A program made the position numbers and the translations under genes. Below the pieces are notes generated by a model that saw nothing but the letters and a program-made list of their open reading frames with translations, did not search any database and was not told the origin of the DNA. This document shows, piece after piece, positions 11,706-23,812 of a DNA stretch of 64,000 bases (position 1 is its first letter; the number at the start of each line of letters is the position of its first letter). Origin of the DNA: Heloderma charlesbogerti (Eukaryota > Chordata > Lepidosauria > Squamata > Helodermatidae); the NCBI GenBank assembly GCA_026122225.1, contig JANEZZ010002706.1, forward strand, positions 186,001 through 250,000, read 5' to 3'.

Positions 11706-12510
11706 CTGATTTTAGTCCATTTCATGTCTTCACCACCACCACACCTTTTTACATTGGTGGGAACTTGATTACAGGAACTTGATAACACACATACTGAGCC
11801 TTCTTTCCCTATGCATAGTAGGAGGTAGTTTGAGTGCCCTCTCACATCTAGCTCCGTGTGCCTCCTGACTCGTGAAGAAATCTTCCTGCCCTCCCCCTTC
11901 CCCCTTCAAATATTATTATTTATGCAGCTTATTAGTCGCTTTTGCTGCAAAATACCCAAGATGATGTACCCAATATGATCATCACCTCATTGACCATAAT
12001 TTTGTAAGCTGCCATGAGAGCTTGTTCACAGGCCAGGAAGTGGAATTAGGACTCCTGAGCCACAATCCTCTGTGCTGGACACTCAAAGGATGGAGGGCTC
12101 CAGTGTCAGAGCAGGGCAGGAGAAGCGACAGAGGCTATTTTTGCCTCTCCATCCTCCAAAATAGCTTTTTACACTAGATGGGCCTCTGAGCCTGTCTAAC
12201 TGTCTCTCCCTGCTGGCAACAGGGACAGGAGCTGAGAGGCCTTTGGATCCAGCGGATCCATGGCCTTGCCTCTCCCTGCCCACCAGCCCACCGCCAATGC
12301 ATCCATTTCCTCCCTTCCCAGTGTCAGAGTTCTGACCTTGGCAGAGTGAGCCACCATGGCAGCTGGGAGGGGCTGGGGTGGTGGTGAGATCTGTAGTCAG
12401 ATCTCGTCCTCCATGGTCAGCGCTCTGTCTCTGGCCTTGGAGGAGGAGATCCACTGGATCCTAAGCCCCCCCCCTCCGATGCTGTCTAGAGGCCATTGGA
12501 TTGCTACCTT
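11706..12510. other. Intergenic, nothing recognised
   Basis: No supported gene or repeat. Open frames here are antisense or low complexity and have no protein motif. Confidence 0.4.
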
Positions 12511-12562
12511 AAACTGGAGTAAGCCCCATTGAACACAGTGGGACTTACTGCCAAATCAACAT
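12511..12562. mobile_element. Short palindromic MITE fragment (gtaagccccattga family)
   Basis: It contains ggagtaagccccattgaaca..gtgggacttact, the core of a small palindromic family also seen at 17205-17290, 17330-17405, 22805-22850 and 56312-56370. Copies of the family carry cctat..ataggattgca ends like those of the Harbinger-type MITEs. Confidence 0.55.
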
Positions 12563-12799
12563 GGTGTTGGAATAAACTGAGCATTCAAGCAATGATTTAA
12601 AAGTAGACACAGACTACGAGGCAAGGAAGAGAAATAAACATCATTTAGTTCAAATAAAACCTGTCATGTGAAATTAGGTTAAACTCCCCTGGAGTAAATA
12701 AAAGCTTCAACAACCTGTTTAAATGGGGGAAGACCCTGCTTCTCTCAGGGCACAGAACTCAACAGAGGGAGTTGATGAGGACCAAAAATAATGTCTGGC

Positions 12800-12990
12800 T
12801 CTTACCATAGACAGCTGCCTTTCTAACAGACTATTCCTCCATCTGGGGTCTTGAGCAGGGGTCTTTCTCATCGCCTGTGACCTCATCCTTTTTAATGGGA
12901 GATGCTGGGGATTGAACCTGGGACCTTCTGCATGCAAAGCAGGTGCTCTGCCCCCCAAGCTTGGGTCCCTCCCCATAAGACAAATTGACA
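12800..12990 (-). mobile_element. tRNA-derived SINE, second family (tRNA-like head with gcatgcagaaggt)
   Basis: The minus strand shows agagcacctgctttgcatgc, a B-box-like ggttcaatccccagcatctc and a downstream body. The same family occurs at 40448-40640 (+), 24530-24735 (-), 42885-43018 (-) and as a head-only fragment at 14308-14385 (+). The head resembles a tRNA but does not fold as a functional tRNA gene. Confidence 0.75.
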
Positions 12991-13722
12991 CATGTGGGCC
13001 CCTGCCTTGAGCCCTTCTTCTCAGAGTCTTCCAAAAGCAGAAGGGGTCCCTGCCCCTCCCAGTAACAGCCGTGCTGTTTGTTTGAGCAGACCGGGCTGCT
13101 ACTGGGACTGAGGGTCAGTACTGGATTGCCAGAGGAGACACAGTGTCCATTTGAGTCACGCGTTCACAGCAGCTGCTCTAGTTTTCCTTAGTAAGCCACT
13201 TAGTGGCACACTTGCTTCCAGACAACTGGCAGGTCTGAAGCTGGGATGGCAGAAGCACGGCGCCAGCCGCAAGCCCTTTGCGTTGGTGTGCAGTGGTGTA
13301 GTGGAGCCAGGGCTCACAGGGTCAAAGTGCCAGGACTTTTTGATTAGCAGGGATCATCTGCCACCCCCTTCAGAGTTCATTGTTCTCTCTGAGCTTAGCT
13401 GCAATACTCGCTGGGAGGAGGGTGGATTTCTCCAGAAACAATACATTGTTTTGAGGTGAGTTACTCCATGCACGCACATATAATACACACGCACACATAT
13501 AAGTATGGATCAACACCTGCATTTTTGGACCCTCCTTGGGGGCATTGGTATGGGCACTATCATGATGAGCATCTGCACTTCAGAATTTACCACTATACCA
13601 CTGTTTGTATGCTACCAGTGAGAAATAGCCAGTTCCTTGTTCACCACCTGGCAGATGTGCCAACTGTAGAAACTGGCAGTCTGAAAACCCAGAGAAGTGA
13701 TATTTTTACCAGCTTTCTCCTT

Positions 13723-13745
13723 CTCCTCCTCCTCCTCCTCCTCCC
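13723..13745. repeat. Microsatellite (CTC)n
   Basis: About seven CTC units in a pyrimidine tract. Confidence 0.85.
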
Positions 13746-14307
13746 AGTCCAGAAGCTCACACATGCTGAGCAGAGTGAATGCAGGTGAATTCTCTTGTTG
13801 GTTGCCCTTTCCTTCCATCAGCTCAGGAATGAATTCTGTGTGTTTCTTGCAGTGCCTCTCTCGTGTTGCTGTGTAACTTTTGCGGTGCTGGAACCTTCCT
13901 TCTCGGGGGAGGAAAGCGGGAGGGAGACTAGCTGAATTGCTGTAACACCATCTGGGGTGAAGGCTTGTGATCCCCAGTTCTTGATTAAAGCTTGTGGGAG
14001 CTTGATTTTCTCCAGGTCTCCTGGTGCTGTTGGGCGTCTTTCTTCTGCAGCGTTACTTGGTTCGGAAGAGCTTGAGCTAAGAGCCCGAAATGAGCAGCAT
14101 GTGGGGTCCCAGACCTCTGCTGCCTGACTCTCTCCTGGTGGTGATGGACTTGAAAGCCCTGGCAGAAAGGGCAGATGGAGACAGCTGGGAGCCACCCAGT
14201 AGTTGCTGAAGAACTTACCCCACTTGGCACCTGTGATGGTTGACTGGCAGCAGCCTCTTGCCATGCTCAGCATTACTATGTCCTCTGGAACTGCTCAGAG
14301 TGGGATG

Positions 14308-14735
14308 GTAATGCCGGCCTTAGAGAGGGACCCTAGCTTGGTAGCAGAGCACCTGCTTTGCATGCAGAAGGCCCCAAGTTCTACCTCCAACATCTGGTGG
14401 TTCCACATGGACCTTCTATGGCCCAATTGGAGTCCACCAGGAGAAGAGCCTTCAGTTTGGTGGCCCCCTTTCTTTGGAACTCCCTGCCCCTGGAGGTCAG
14501 GCAGGCACCAACACTGTGTTGTTTCTGGCACCTCCTGAAAACAGCACTGTTCCAGGAGGCATTCCTTAATTGACCAGTCACGGTTTCCATTGGCATTCTG
14601 CTTTTTTTTTTTTAAGCGTATTTTTTAATGTGTTTTAATCTTTTTATTTGTTTACTGTTTTATCTTTTGTGTTCACCGCTCCAAAATCTGTTTTAGATAT
14701 GGAGCAGTCTACAAATATTGTTAACTAACTAACTA
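14308..14735 (+). mobile_element. SINE head fused to an L2-like LINE 3' end
   Basis: 14308-14385 matches the head of the second SINE family (gagcacctgctttgcatgca). It passes into a LINE-like ORF end with the pattern FLWNSLPLEVRQAPTL and LLKTALFQEAF (frame at 14358-14573), then a T-rich 3' UTR with ttttatttgtttactg and a taactaactaac tail. The WNSLP motif is typical of L2-clade and related ORF2 C-termini. Whether the two parts are one composite element or adjacent insertions is unclear. Confidence 0.55.
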
Positions 14736-14789
14736 ATATCTCCAACCAACAAGAATCAGGCTACCCTGCTTCCCCCCTGGTGCACAGAG

Positions 14790-14968
14790 CAGAGTTGCAC
14801 GGTGGAATTTGCTACCACAAGATGTAGCGATGGCCCCCAAATTGGAGGGCTGGGGGTGGTAGGCCAGTACGTCATGCTGGGGAAGGCTAAGGCAAGCAGA
14901 TGATGGCCAAGAACTCCCTCAGCCTGAGAGGCTGGAGAGCTGCTGCCAGTCAGAACAGACACAGGTGG
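14790..14968 (+). mobile_element. CR1-type LINE 3' fragment
   Basis: ggtggaatttgctaccacaa and gatgtagcgatggccccc match the 3' coding end of the + strand copy at 53205-53586. The tail is replaced by unrelated sequence. Confidence 0.6.
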
Positions 14969-14991
14969 GCTAGATGGACAAAGGATCTGAC

Positions 14992-15085
14992 AACTCCCAT
15001 GATCCCTCACTGTTGACTATGCTAGTTAGAGCTGATGGGAGTCGTAGGCAAAAACATCTGGAGGGCCACATGTGGCCTGTCTCTA
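14992..15085. mobile_element. Palindromic hAT-type MITE, one arm mainly
   Basis: Only the core and right arm survive: gctgatgggagtcgtaggc..catctggagggccac. The left arm is truncated. Confidence 0.6.
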
Positions 15086-15090
15086 CTTTA

Positions 15091-15223
15091 GGGCGCAATC
15101 CTATGCATGTTTAGACAGGAAAAAGCCCTACAACTCCCAGCATTCCCCAGCCAGCATGGCTGGCTGGGGAATGCTGGGAATTGTAGGATTTTTTGCTGTC
15201 TAAATATCCATAGGATTGCACTC
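15091..15223. mobile_element. Palindromic Harbinger-type MITE, copy B
   Basis: 133 bp flanked by TTA (15088-15090 and 15224-15226). The left arm gggcgcaatcctatgcatgt...ctcccagcattccccagcc is mirrored by ggctggggaatgctggga...ataggattgcactc. The whole element is close to one perfect hairpin with a centre at agcatggctggctg. It has no coding capacity. Confidence 0.85.
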
Positions 15224-15420
15224 TTAGACCTTTGTTTTATGGAAGGCTGTGCTGAGGAAGGAGACCTCCCCATCCCCCTGAAGGCAGACCACCAGCCAGT
15301 TCCATTGGTACAACCTTCAGTGCCTGGATCCCACATCTGTTGACTTCACGGCAGCAACAGCAGGCAGCCAGCTGCCTTACATGAAATCAACCCAATGGCC
15401 CATCTAGTGCTTTTTACAAC

Positions 15421-15557
15421 CAGCCTTCCCCCAACCTGGTGCCCTCCCAATGTTTTGGACTCCAATTCCCATCAGCCCCAGCCAGCGTGGCCAATGGTTG
15501 GGGTGATGAGAGTTGTAGTCCAAAGCATCTGGCGGAGGGCGCCATGTTGGGGAAGGT
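15421..15557. mobile_element. Palindromic hAT-type MITE
   Basis: The two arms begin cagccttcccccaacctggt and end catgttggggaaggtg in mirrored order, with agttgtagtccaaagcatct pairing with the left-arm ggactccaattcccatcag region. It is among the best-preserved copies. Confidence 0.8.
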
Positions 15558-16261
15558 GGGTTGGCACTGGCAGCAGATCTCCAGAGTTTCGGCCTTGGCG
15601 GTCTTTCCCTACCTGGAGATGCCGGGAATGGAAGCTGGGACCTCTTTGCATACAAAACATGGTTGCCGCCACTGAATTACAGACCCTCCCCAAAGTTAAA
15701 AAGAGGTGGGATCCTTCTGCTAACCCATGTTTTTATGCCTACTTTGCTGACACCCTCTCCCTGGCCTGCACTTTTGTAGTCCCTCCATGCTATATCAGTC
15801 TCACCCTCCTCAGGGAGTGAACCAGTTACCTGTTGGTCATTATTGTACCCAAACGACCAACGACACCAGGACTTATACTTGCTTCTGCTTAGAAGCCCTG
15901 TCGCATTCACTGCAATCCTGCAGAAGCAAATGAAGGCCACCCAGTTTGGTTTGCCAGTAATCTCCACTTCCTTTTAGAAGTCGCCGCAGGATTGCATGCT
16001 TGACAGTGAGATCGCAGGGGCCTTCCAATGGCTTGGGGAGGAGGGGGGCGTGGGAGTGTAGTACCCATGACAGCAAAACACAAACTCTGCAAAATATGTA
16101 AGATTAATGGAATCATACAAGTTTGCTTAATTCTTCAGAGTTGTCTTGTGGTGGAATTTCAGTTAATATCTTGGCACAATGTTGCTGTTTTTCTTAATTT
16201 GGTGCAGAGAACACACTGTCCTAATCAATAGCAGAAGGGGCATATGTTATCATCTGTTGGC

Positions 16262-16378
16262 TTTCCTTAACCTGCTGCCCTCCAAATGCATTGGACTACA
16301 ACTCCCATCAAGGGCCATGCTGGCTGAGGATGGTCAGAGTTGTCGTCCACACATCTGGGCAGTGCCAGGTAGAGGGAG
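16262..16378. mobile_element. Palindromic hAT-type MITE
   Basis: ggactacaactcccatcaag and cagagttgtcgtccacacat form the mirrored core, with moderately diverged termini. Confidence 0.7.
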
Positions 16379-16383
16379 GCAGA

Positions 16384-16432
16384 TCATAGAATAGTAGGGT
16401 TGGAAGGGGCCTATAAGACCATCGAGTCCAGC
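16384..16432 (-). mobile_element. CR1 LINE extreme 3' fragment
   Basis: atcatagaatagtagggttg followed by gaaggggcctataagaccat is the reverse complement of the CR1 3' terminus. Only about 50 bp are present. Confidence 0.8.
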
Positions 16433-17204
16433 CGCTATGTGAACATCCCAAAAATGGGACTTGTTCTTCCCCTTCCTGGGGTGTGTCTGTCCACCCACAG
16501 AAAGTTATTGCTACTTGCACTTTGGGGGGCAGAGCCAAGAAGATCTCTGGATTTTTACAGAAAGGGTTCCTTCTGGGGAGGGGTGGGGGAAACAGCTCCC
16601 TGTTCTCAAGCAATCTCTGTTTCAGGGAAAGGGACAACATTTACAGCGAAGTGCAGTGATCTGCCCTTGGATAAATTTTACATTGTGCAAAAAGGAGGGG
16701 GGGAGCAGCCATGCATTTCATTATCATTTGTTGAAATTGCTTTTTTTTCCATACCAGAAAGCAGCCAGAGATTTCCATCCTCCTTAGGCAGGACCATATG
16801 AGGCTTAAACTGGGGGTGGACGAAAGAGACAGTTGCACCTTCTTTCTCCTCCTCCACCCTCAGTTTTGCCCTTTCTAAATGGTGCCGGAACCGTTAAAGG
16901 GACCAAACTTTTGAACAGTTTTTCAGAAATACCCACTGCCATTTATTTATGTGCATATGAATTATTTATTTTTTTAATTATTTGTATAACTCATTTTCCA
17001 GCCAAGATTGGCTTCCAAAGCAGCCTGTGATCACTATCTATGACAAGTTGCAGGGATGCTGATCTCCATTTGGGGATCATGCTCACGTCAGGCCTTCATG
17101 GCCCCCATGTATATGTTCTCCTGGTGTTAATTTCCATTGTGGGTTTGGCTGGCCGGTGACCTCCCATCAGCGCACGTTTAAACATTAGAACCATCCTTAA
17201 ACTT
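16433..17204. other. Intergenic, nothing recognised
   Basis: No supported gene or repeat match. A/T-rich toward the right end. Confidence 0.4.
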
Positions 17205-17405
17205 TTACAGAGCGATCCTCAGAAGCTAAATCCCACTGTGTTCAGTTGGACTTACTCCAGGAAAGCGAGTATAGGATTGCAGGCTGACAGCTATGCATGT
17301 CTGCACATGCATAGCTGTCAGCCTGTATGCATGTGTTCACAGAAGTAAGTCATTGAGTTTAATGGGACTCACTTCTTGGAAAGTGTGTCTAGGATTGTTG
17401 CCTGA
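17205..17405. mobile_element. Two small palindromic MITE fragments flanking a perfect hairpin
   Basis: 17205-17290 (gcgatcctcagaagctaaat..gtataggattgcag) and 17330-17405 (cagaagtaagtcattgagtt..gtctaggattg) belong to the aagtaagtccattga family. Between them, 17281-17324 is a perfect 19-bp inverted repeat with a 6-nt loop. Confidence 0.6.
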
Positions 17406-19261
17406 GGCTGAAATCTTGTACCCTGGAAAAGGAAAGTGACTTGGCCAGCTCAGATGGTCTTGTTCCCAGTAGATTTTTCTCCTCCTGTCTGATTTTTTAT
17501 GTTGAATTTTCTCCAGATAACTCTCAGAATACCTGATTATCTGTCTTTTCTGTTTTGTGGTGGTTTTATCTGACAATTGCTATTTTAACAGCATTTGAGA
17601 GCTAACATGCAATACCATTTCATATCTGACTGTGTTTGATAGCTGACATGCAATAGCGTTTGTACCCAACACCACATTTGATGGACAAGAGGCAATGTTG
17701 CATAGGATCTGGCAGTTGACAGCTTATAACATTTCATGCTGTTAACGCCTACCAAAATCAAAGTGAGCAGGATGCCAAGCAGTCTAAACTGCTCTGATTT
17801 TGATATACAAACTTCACAGTTGAATTTCACATCTTATCGTTTTGCAAATAAAGATTTGAATGGCGAAACGGGACATTTTGGCATGCACATGTCTTGGTAT
17901 CCAGCCATTCTCAAGCTATGTAAGTTGTACCTTTTGTGTTTCCCAGATGTAGTTCTTTCCAGCACTGGAGAAAGCAGCAGCAACAGCAGAGAATTGTTCT
18001 CAATGGTGTATGTAGACTAGCTACCGTTTTGGCTAAGCTAGGTTCCCCCCTGCTGTCTGCACTCTTGCCTGGTGAGGTTTTCCCCCCTTTCTCATTTGTT
18101 CCATCACACTAGGATCTGATGGCTGATCTCCAGGGAGCTGTCTTGACATGTTTCTCTTGCGGGAGGAGTACCTGATGAAGAGGTGGCCAGTCTGGCCAAA
18201 TTTGGAAGCCAGGACAACACTCTCTTTCCATCAGATGGAGTTGCTGAAGCAGAAGACCTGCTCTGGATCTAAGTAACCCGTTGCCACAGTGGGCACTGCT
18301 TGGCTCAGATGCCTGGACCCTTTAGACTTGCTGCAGAAATGGTATAAAATATGCCCAAGATCTTTTTTTACTAGCAAGCTCAAGCTGTAGGGGAACCTTT
18401 CTCTGCTTCATCAGTGTGGGTATATGCAACTGTGTGGTTAAGAACCTCCTCAGCCAATTGGAGTTTTTTCTGTACAACTAGCTTTAGGTTAATTATTCTT
18501 CTCAGTCCATGGAGAGCCATATATCCCTTTCTCAGCACCTACTGGTTCTGTCTCTGCATTTCCTGATGCCCCCTCCCCATGTTAGTTTATTTTAAAATGG
18601 CCCTCCCGGCACTACCTGCAGTGTTGTAGGCAATGCTAAATTAACCCGTTTTCAGGGGAGTGTTGCTAGTCCTCATGGCCTCCTGGAATGTTTTTCTTAA
18701 ATATTTTGCAAGTATCCCAGCATATACTCCTAATAATTATGATCTCCTTTCTAAAATGTGGGCTGCTTGCTCCCAGTCTCTCCCTCCCCCACCCCACTTC
18801 TGTACATGTTGATTTGTTGTTGCACCCCACACCAAACATGGAATATCCAGTGTGACTGGAGCTGCTTCCCTTTATATGCCTTTCTTTCCCCCACATATTG
18901 TTTAGCCAGGTCACTTTAAAATTTTGGTACCTCATGCAGATGTCAAGACACTTGAGTCCTGATGTTAAGTTTCTTGCATGAGAGATGTGGGGTCTCATTC
19001 ACGCGTTTTCTTGAGGGTGAACTCTAGAGCCTCCTTTCCGGTATAGGAATTGTAGCAGGGATGAGCAGCAAGGCTGGTGGGTTATGCTAAGCCTAACCAA
19101 TGTAAGACTTCTTTGGGAATGGATCCTTGAAGACTCCAGTTCTGAGCTGCCCCATTGGAGAAGCAGAGAGACCCCTACTATGGAATGCAGGGAAGAGAGA
19201 GAGAGACCTCTCAAATAAAATGAAATATTTGTGGAGCATTTTGTCTTTTGTACTTTGTGCA
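17406..19261. other. Intergenic, nothing recognised
   Basis: About 1.9 kb without a supported gene or a repeat I can name. Open frames are short and lack motifs. Confidence 0.4.
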
Positions 19262-19620
19262 TATGAGCAGTGAGATGGCCAAGTTTGCTGACAACACCAT
19301 GTTATCCAGGGTGATTAAAACACAAAGGGATTGCAAAAGAGCCAGTCACAGACTCTCAGCCCAACCCACCTCACAGGGTTGTTGTTGTGAGGACACAATG
19401 GAGAGGAGGATAATGTAAGCTGCCTTGGGTTCCTTGCAAGAGGAAAAAAGGCGGGATATAAATGCAACAACAACAACAATAATAATAATAGGCTCCAAAT
19501 GGATCACTCTGACCTGGGGAAATGGGCATTAAAATGACAAACGTGTTTCAGCCTAAGCAAATGTAAAGTGATGCACATTGAGATCAAAAAGAGTTCCTAA
19601 CCTCACTTTCATGCAGTTAG
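19262..19620 (+). mobile_element. CR1 reverse transcriptase fragment split by a SINE
   Basis: 19262-19335 encodes MAKFADNTMLSRVIK-like CR1 reverse transcriptase sequence (an A-D-N-T variant of the catalytic ADDT). A Sauria-like SINE 3' part follows at 19336-19494. The CR1 frame then resumes (ctgacctggggaaatgggc, then cagcctaagcaaatgtaaag) to about 19620. The arrangement shows the SINE inserted into an older CR1. Confidence 0.7.
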
Positions 19621-20284
19621 GGTTGAGTAACCAAGGGTGCTTCCTAATGGAAGACTCCCAGCACTACCCGTTAGAAGGATATCTTTGTTTGCGATCAGGT
19701 GATCTGTGCAAGAAAAGGAGTCAGGCTTGTGGCTAAAGCTTTTGGTCTTTACCAGAGGCTGCCCTTGAAGCTTGAGAGTCCATCCTGTCAAAGCTGTTTT
19801 GCAGTGGGCGTTTGCCACAGTGGGCGTGGCCAGCTCCTGTGTACTTGGAGACTACTGAACTCTCCAGTTATTAGTCTGGGGCCTGTGTAACGAAAGGCAG
19901 AGGGCTACATGATTCCCTGAACCACCTTTGGTCTGCTGTCACCACCTTTTGCTGGCCTCGCACCTGAAAATGGAGGGAATCCCTGGTGACCTGCCCCTGG
20001 GAATTAAGAGTAGAGATCAAACCGGTTCCCCAGTTACTTGAGTCCAGACAGAAATACTTAGTACAACCAACCCCAAACTATCTTGGATTCACCACTGACC
20101 CAGAAGGAAATAGCAGCACAATTCTTAGAGGCAGATAGTTTATTTCCAAATGAGGGAAAAGGGATGTGAGAAGGATACAATAACAAGTGGATTACAAAAA
20201 AGATCTACAATACATCAAACAGCTGGAAAACCACGTACAGACAATATAAAAGCATGCTAACTGGTCTAGAGTACTTACTGGCTG
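19621..20284. other. Intergenic, nothing recognised
   Basis: No supported gene. No repeat could be assigned by comparison within the window. Confidence 0.35.
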
Positions 20285-20671
20285 TAACAGTCATAAGCTG
20301 TACCAAACCTGAAAAACCTCTTCCTCGAGACTGGATGAGAACAAGACTAAGGGGAGATACGATAGGATAGCGCTCTTCAAGTACTTGAAAGGTTGTCACA
20401 GAGAGGCAGGCCAGGATCTCTTCTCGATCATCCCAAAGTGCAGGACACGGAATCATGGGCTCAAGTGACAAGAAGCCAGATACCGGCTGAACATTAGGAA
20501 AAACTTCCTGACTGTTAGAGCAATACGACAATGGAACCAATTGGCTCTCCCACACTGGAGGCATTCAAGGTGAGGCTGGACAGCCATCTGTCAGGGATGC
20601 TTGACTTGGATTCCTGCATTGAGCATGGTCTTATAGGCCCCTTCCAACCCTACTATTCTATGAATCTGTGA
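20285..20671 (+). mobile_element. CR1 LINE 3' end
   Basis: In + orientation it shows aaggggagatacgataggat, ccaggatctcttctcgatca, cctgactgttagagcaatac and the terminal ctattctatgaatctgtg tail. This is the sense equivalent of the minus copies at 4061, 41931 and 62748. It is heavily 5'-truncated. Confidence 0.85.
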
Positions 20672-21522
20672 TCTGGGCTGAAAAACCCTCCCCAGATTTA
20701 TACTAAATCCAGGCCTGACTCCAGTGCTTTCCCACTCCCTTCAGGAGAGGAGGGTCAGAGGGAGAGGTGGTGTGATTTACACCAACCTAGCTGTAGGCAT
20801 TCTCCCTGTCCTTCAGCAGTTTATGACCTTGAAACCAGAGGTAACTTGCCTGGAGACAGCAGAGCCATATACTTTGAGACAGTGCAGACTCATCTTCCGC
20901 TCAGGTGACATGAGGTCTTCATGCCACCATCCTCCCTTCTTGGGCTCCTCACAGACCAGCAATCACTAAGCCACCCACCGTAAAATGAATATCACAAGCA
21001 AAAAAGAACATGGTGTCACTCTGGTTCTTTACAGCCTGCCACAAGCTTGACCCCATTTTAGATGGCCAGCTCACACAAGTATAGAGGATATGTGCATTCA
21101 TGGCATGAGGTTATTAGCTGAGGATGGAATGTACTTCCTGAATGAGCCCCACAAGAGGCAGAAGGGTAATGAAGCACATTTTCTTCTTTTCCTTACAACC
21201 AGCAAACAAAGCTTTGATCAAAGTTGTTTACCTTGATTATTTGTCCGCTGTCTTCAGCCGTAGTGGTGCTCGAAGCAGGTTCACAATAATAAAGTCAGAT
21301 ATATAGGTGGGTGCTGCTGTTTTCACACAGCTATGCATTCTGTGAAATGCATGCTAGCTCGGGAGCAGTTACCCTTTCTAAATGCTGTGATGTAGTTGTG
21401 GGTGAATTCCTGAGTTGAGAGGTTAAAACCTAGCTGCAGGGCCACCCTGAGGTTTGCGGTGAAATGTCCTTCAGCTGGGCAGCAGTGGTCTTAACTGGCG
21501 GCAGGAGGCTGGGAGCCACTAT
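20672..21522. other. Intergenic, nothing recognised
   Basis: No supported gene or nameable repeat. Confidence 0.4.
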
Positions 21523-21600
21523 TTTAATTTCCTACAATGCCAAGAAGTGATGATACATTGGGGCATTGTGGGACACTAAAACGGCAGCTTCTAGATGCAA
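21523..21600. mobile_element. Short palindrome of the cattttaatttcccacaatg family
   Basis: ctattttaatttcctacaat and ggcattgtgggacactaaaa are inverted relative to each other about a short centre. The same motif pair occurs in the foldback at 48161-49298 and at 51180-51262. Confidence 0.6.
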
Positions 21601-21639
21601 CCACTGGGTGCATTTTTAAAGATTATTCTGCAAATATTT

Positions 21640-22260
21640 AAAGATTGTTTTTTAAAACTTTTAAGATTATTTATTGGACTGGTTTTCTGTACCACCCACT
21701 AGCCAAGGCTCTCTGGCTGGTTCACAAAATAAAGGTTAAAACCCTAAACTATGCAAATAAAATAAAACACAGAATAAAACCAACAGCAGTGCAAGGATCT
21801 AAAAGCACGAACATGTTTTTTTTTTTTTTAAAGGAAGGACTTAAAAACCTGGAAGAATAAAAAGGTCTTCACCACATGCTGAAAAGACCACAATGGAGGT
21901 GCTTAGGCGAGCCTCTTTGGGGAGGGCATTCCACAACCAGGGTGCCACAACTGAAAAGGCCCTCTCTCTCTTAGAATCCACCCACCTTGCCTCCAGCAGA
22001 CCTCAGAAGATGACAGGGTATTTCATTTCATTTATTGTATGTCTATACTGCTCAATAGCCAAAGCTCTCTGGGTGGTTTACAAAGATTAAAAACCATGAA
22101 AATACATTATACAAAGTGTAAAAACCATTTACATGCTAACGTATAGACAGACAGCACAGACACGTGTAGAGTATGGATAAATATATAAGGGAGAAGAGAT
22201 TCCTTCAGGTAACCTGGCCAGGTGGCCCCAAACTGTTTAGGGCTTTAAAGGTAACACTTT
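21640..22260 (-). mobile_element. LINE 3'-region fragments, probably two copies, antisense
   Basis: On the minus strand, ctttggctattgagcagtat and the upstream gtggaatgccctccccaaag describe a LINE 3' coding end and UTR. The ggctctctggctggttcac motif occurs near 21700 and again near 22065, so two related copies lie in tandem. The clade is uncertain (L2- or CR1-like). Confidence 0.5.
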
Positions 22261-22974
22261 TTAAAAGGAGGCCCAGGGCGCACAGCAGCCATGGGCCCTG
22301 CGGGGGTGCTGTGTGCTGATGCCAGCAGGAGATCTCCACGACAACAGGAAGAGAAGTGAATGGAGGATTACCAGATTTTTCAGGGAATCGGCTTTGGTCC
22401 ACACAGGGCTCCATGAACAAGTGCACCGAACCATTCTAAGTCCTGTCACAGAAACATAATTCCAGGTGGGGGCGGGGGTTGAGTGAACGTCATCAGACTG
22501 GCAGGGGCTGATCAACCAATGTGCGAGGCTTTCCCCCCCCCCATCCTTCCTTACAGCTGACAAAGCAAACATTAAAGAAAGCCTTCTCCCTCCCCCAGAG
22601 CTCCCGTTTATGCGAAGGACTGAAGCTTCGCAATAACTACTTCCTCACAGCTGACAAACATGAAAGAAGTGTTGCTCCCCCGCCCCCAAGCTCCCGATAC
22701 TGCAAAGGATCAAAGTTGCAAATTAATTACTTCTGAAAAGCAAGGAAGCAAACATCAAAGATACGCAGCTTCCACATAGCTTTAAGGGCATTTCAGGAAC
22801 AAGCCTCATTGACCACAATGGAAGTTACTTCTGAGTAGACACACATATGTTTGTGCTGGGAAAGACAGGGATGGAAACACCCCTAGACTGGGGTCACGGT
22901 GAAAGGCACACCCCTGGGCAGGGCTAGCATACCCCAGGTAAATGCGGGGGTTGGGGCACACAACAAATCATCAT

Positions 22975-23330
22975 CTCTATACTACCCCACAGCTGAAGTT
23001 CTCTGAGCGGTTTACAGAAGTTAAAACATTAAATACAATGTACAAAGTTTAAAAGCCATTAACATAAACTCACACAGACAATATACGCAAACAACATATA
23101 ACTAAAAACAGTCTAAAGACACATCCAGGACTGATTCAAACTCATCATGTGCTGCTAAGTGCCTGGGAAAGGAGATAGGTCTTAACCTGGCACTGAAAAG
23201 ATAACAATGTTGGCGCCAGGTGGACCTCATCGGGGAGCTTGGACAGGCCTCCATCCCCCAGAACCAACTATACCACAGAGGAAAAGAAGCAGACTTTAAG
23301 TAGTCTCAGGAAATCCGGCTTTTCTGCAAA
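22975..23330 (-). mobile_element. LINE 3'-region fragment, antisense
   Basis: It shares gttctctgagcggtttacag and the following A-rich block with the copies at 21640-22260. Confidence 0.45.
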
Positions 23331-23572
23331 AAGCTCCAGGGTGGCTGTGGGATGGCCACAATGTCATGTGCCCCGAATGACCTCCAAACACAGCCAGCTT
23401 GCAGGAAATCTCCTGTGAAGACCTCCCCCAGGTCTCCTTGGCAAGGCCAATGGGCAGTGGTGGGGGGAGAAAGCCAATGAAGTTCCTTCAGGGTGTGAAT
23501 ATGACCCATGAGTTACCAGTTGGCCATCTGTGTCTTACACAGAACCTACTTCCATGAAATGATACATGTAGG

Positions 23573-23812
23573 TCAGCCTTTCCCAGCTAGTGCCCATTCT
23601 GGCTGGGAATGATGGAAGATGTAGTCTGAGACTTCTGGCAGGCACCAGATTGGGGATGGAGGCCCGTGGGGGAGCTGCCCCAAGTGCAAGCTTCCCCATC
23701 CTGGAACCCTCCAGATGTTTTTGACCACACCTCCCAGCCTTCCTGACCAATGTTTGTGCTGGCTGGGGCTGATGGGAGTTGAAGTCCAAAACGTCTGGGG
23801 AAGGCTGGTGTA
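23573..23812. mobile_element. Two palindromic hAT-type MITE copies side by side
   Basis: 23573-23663 (cctttcccagctagtgccca..) and 23688-23812 (cttccccatcctggaaccct..cgtctggggaaggctgg) each carry the mirrored family arms. They lie 25 bp apart in opposite degrees of decay. Confidence 0.7.

Noticed and set aside
12083..12454. 123-codon minus-strand open frame
   Set aside because: It has no recognisable domain, no splice context and compositional bias; chance is likely.
13818..14273. 151-codon minus-strand open frame
   Set aside because: No family motif or splice support, and overlapping frames are equally open; not called as a gene.
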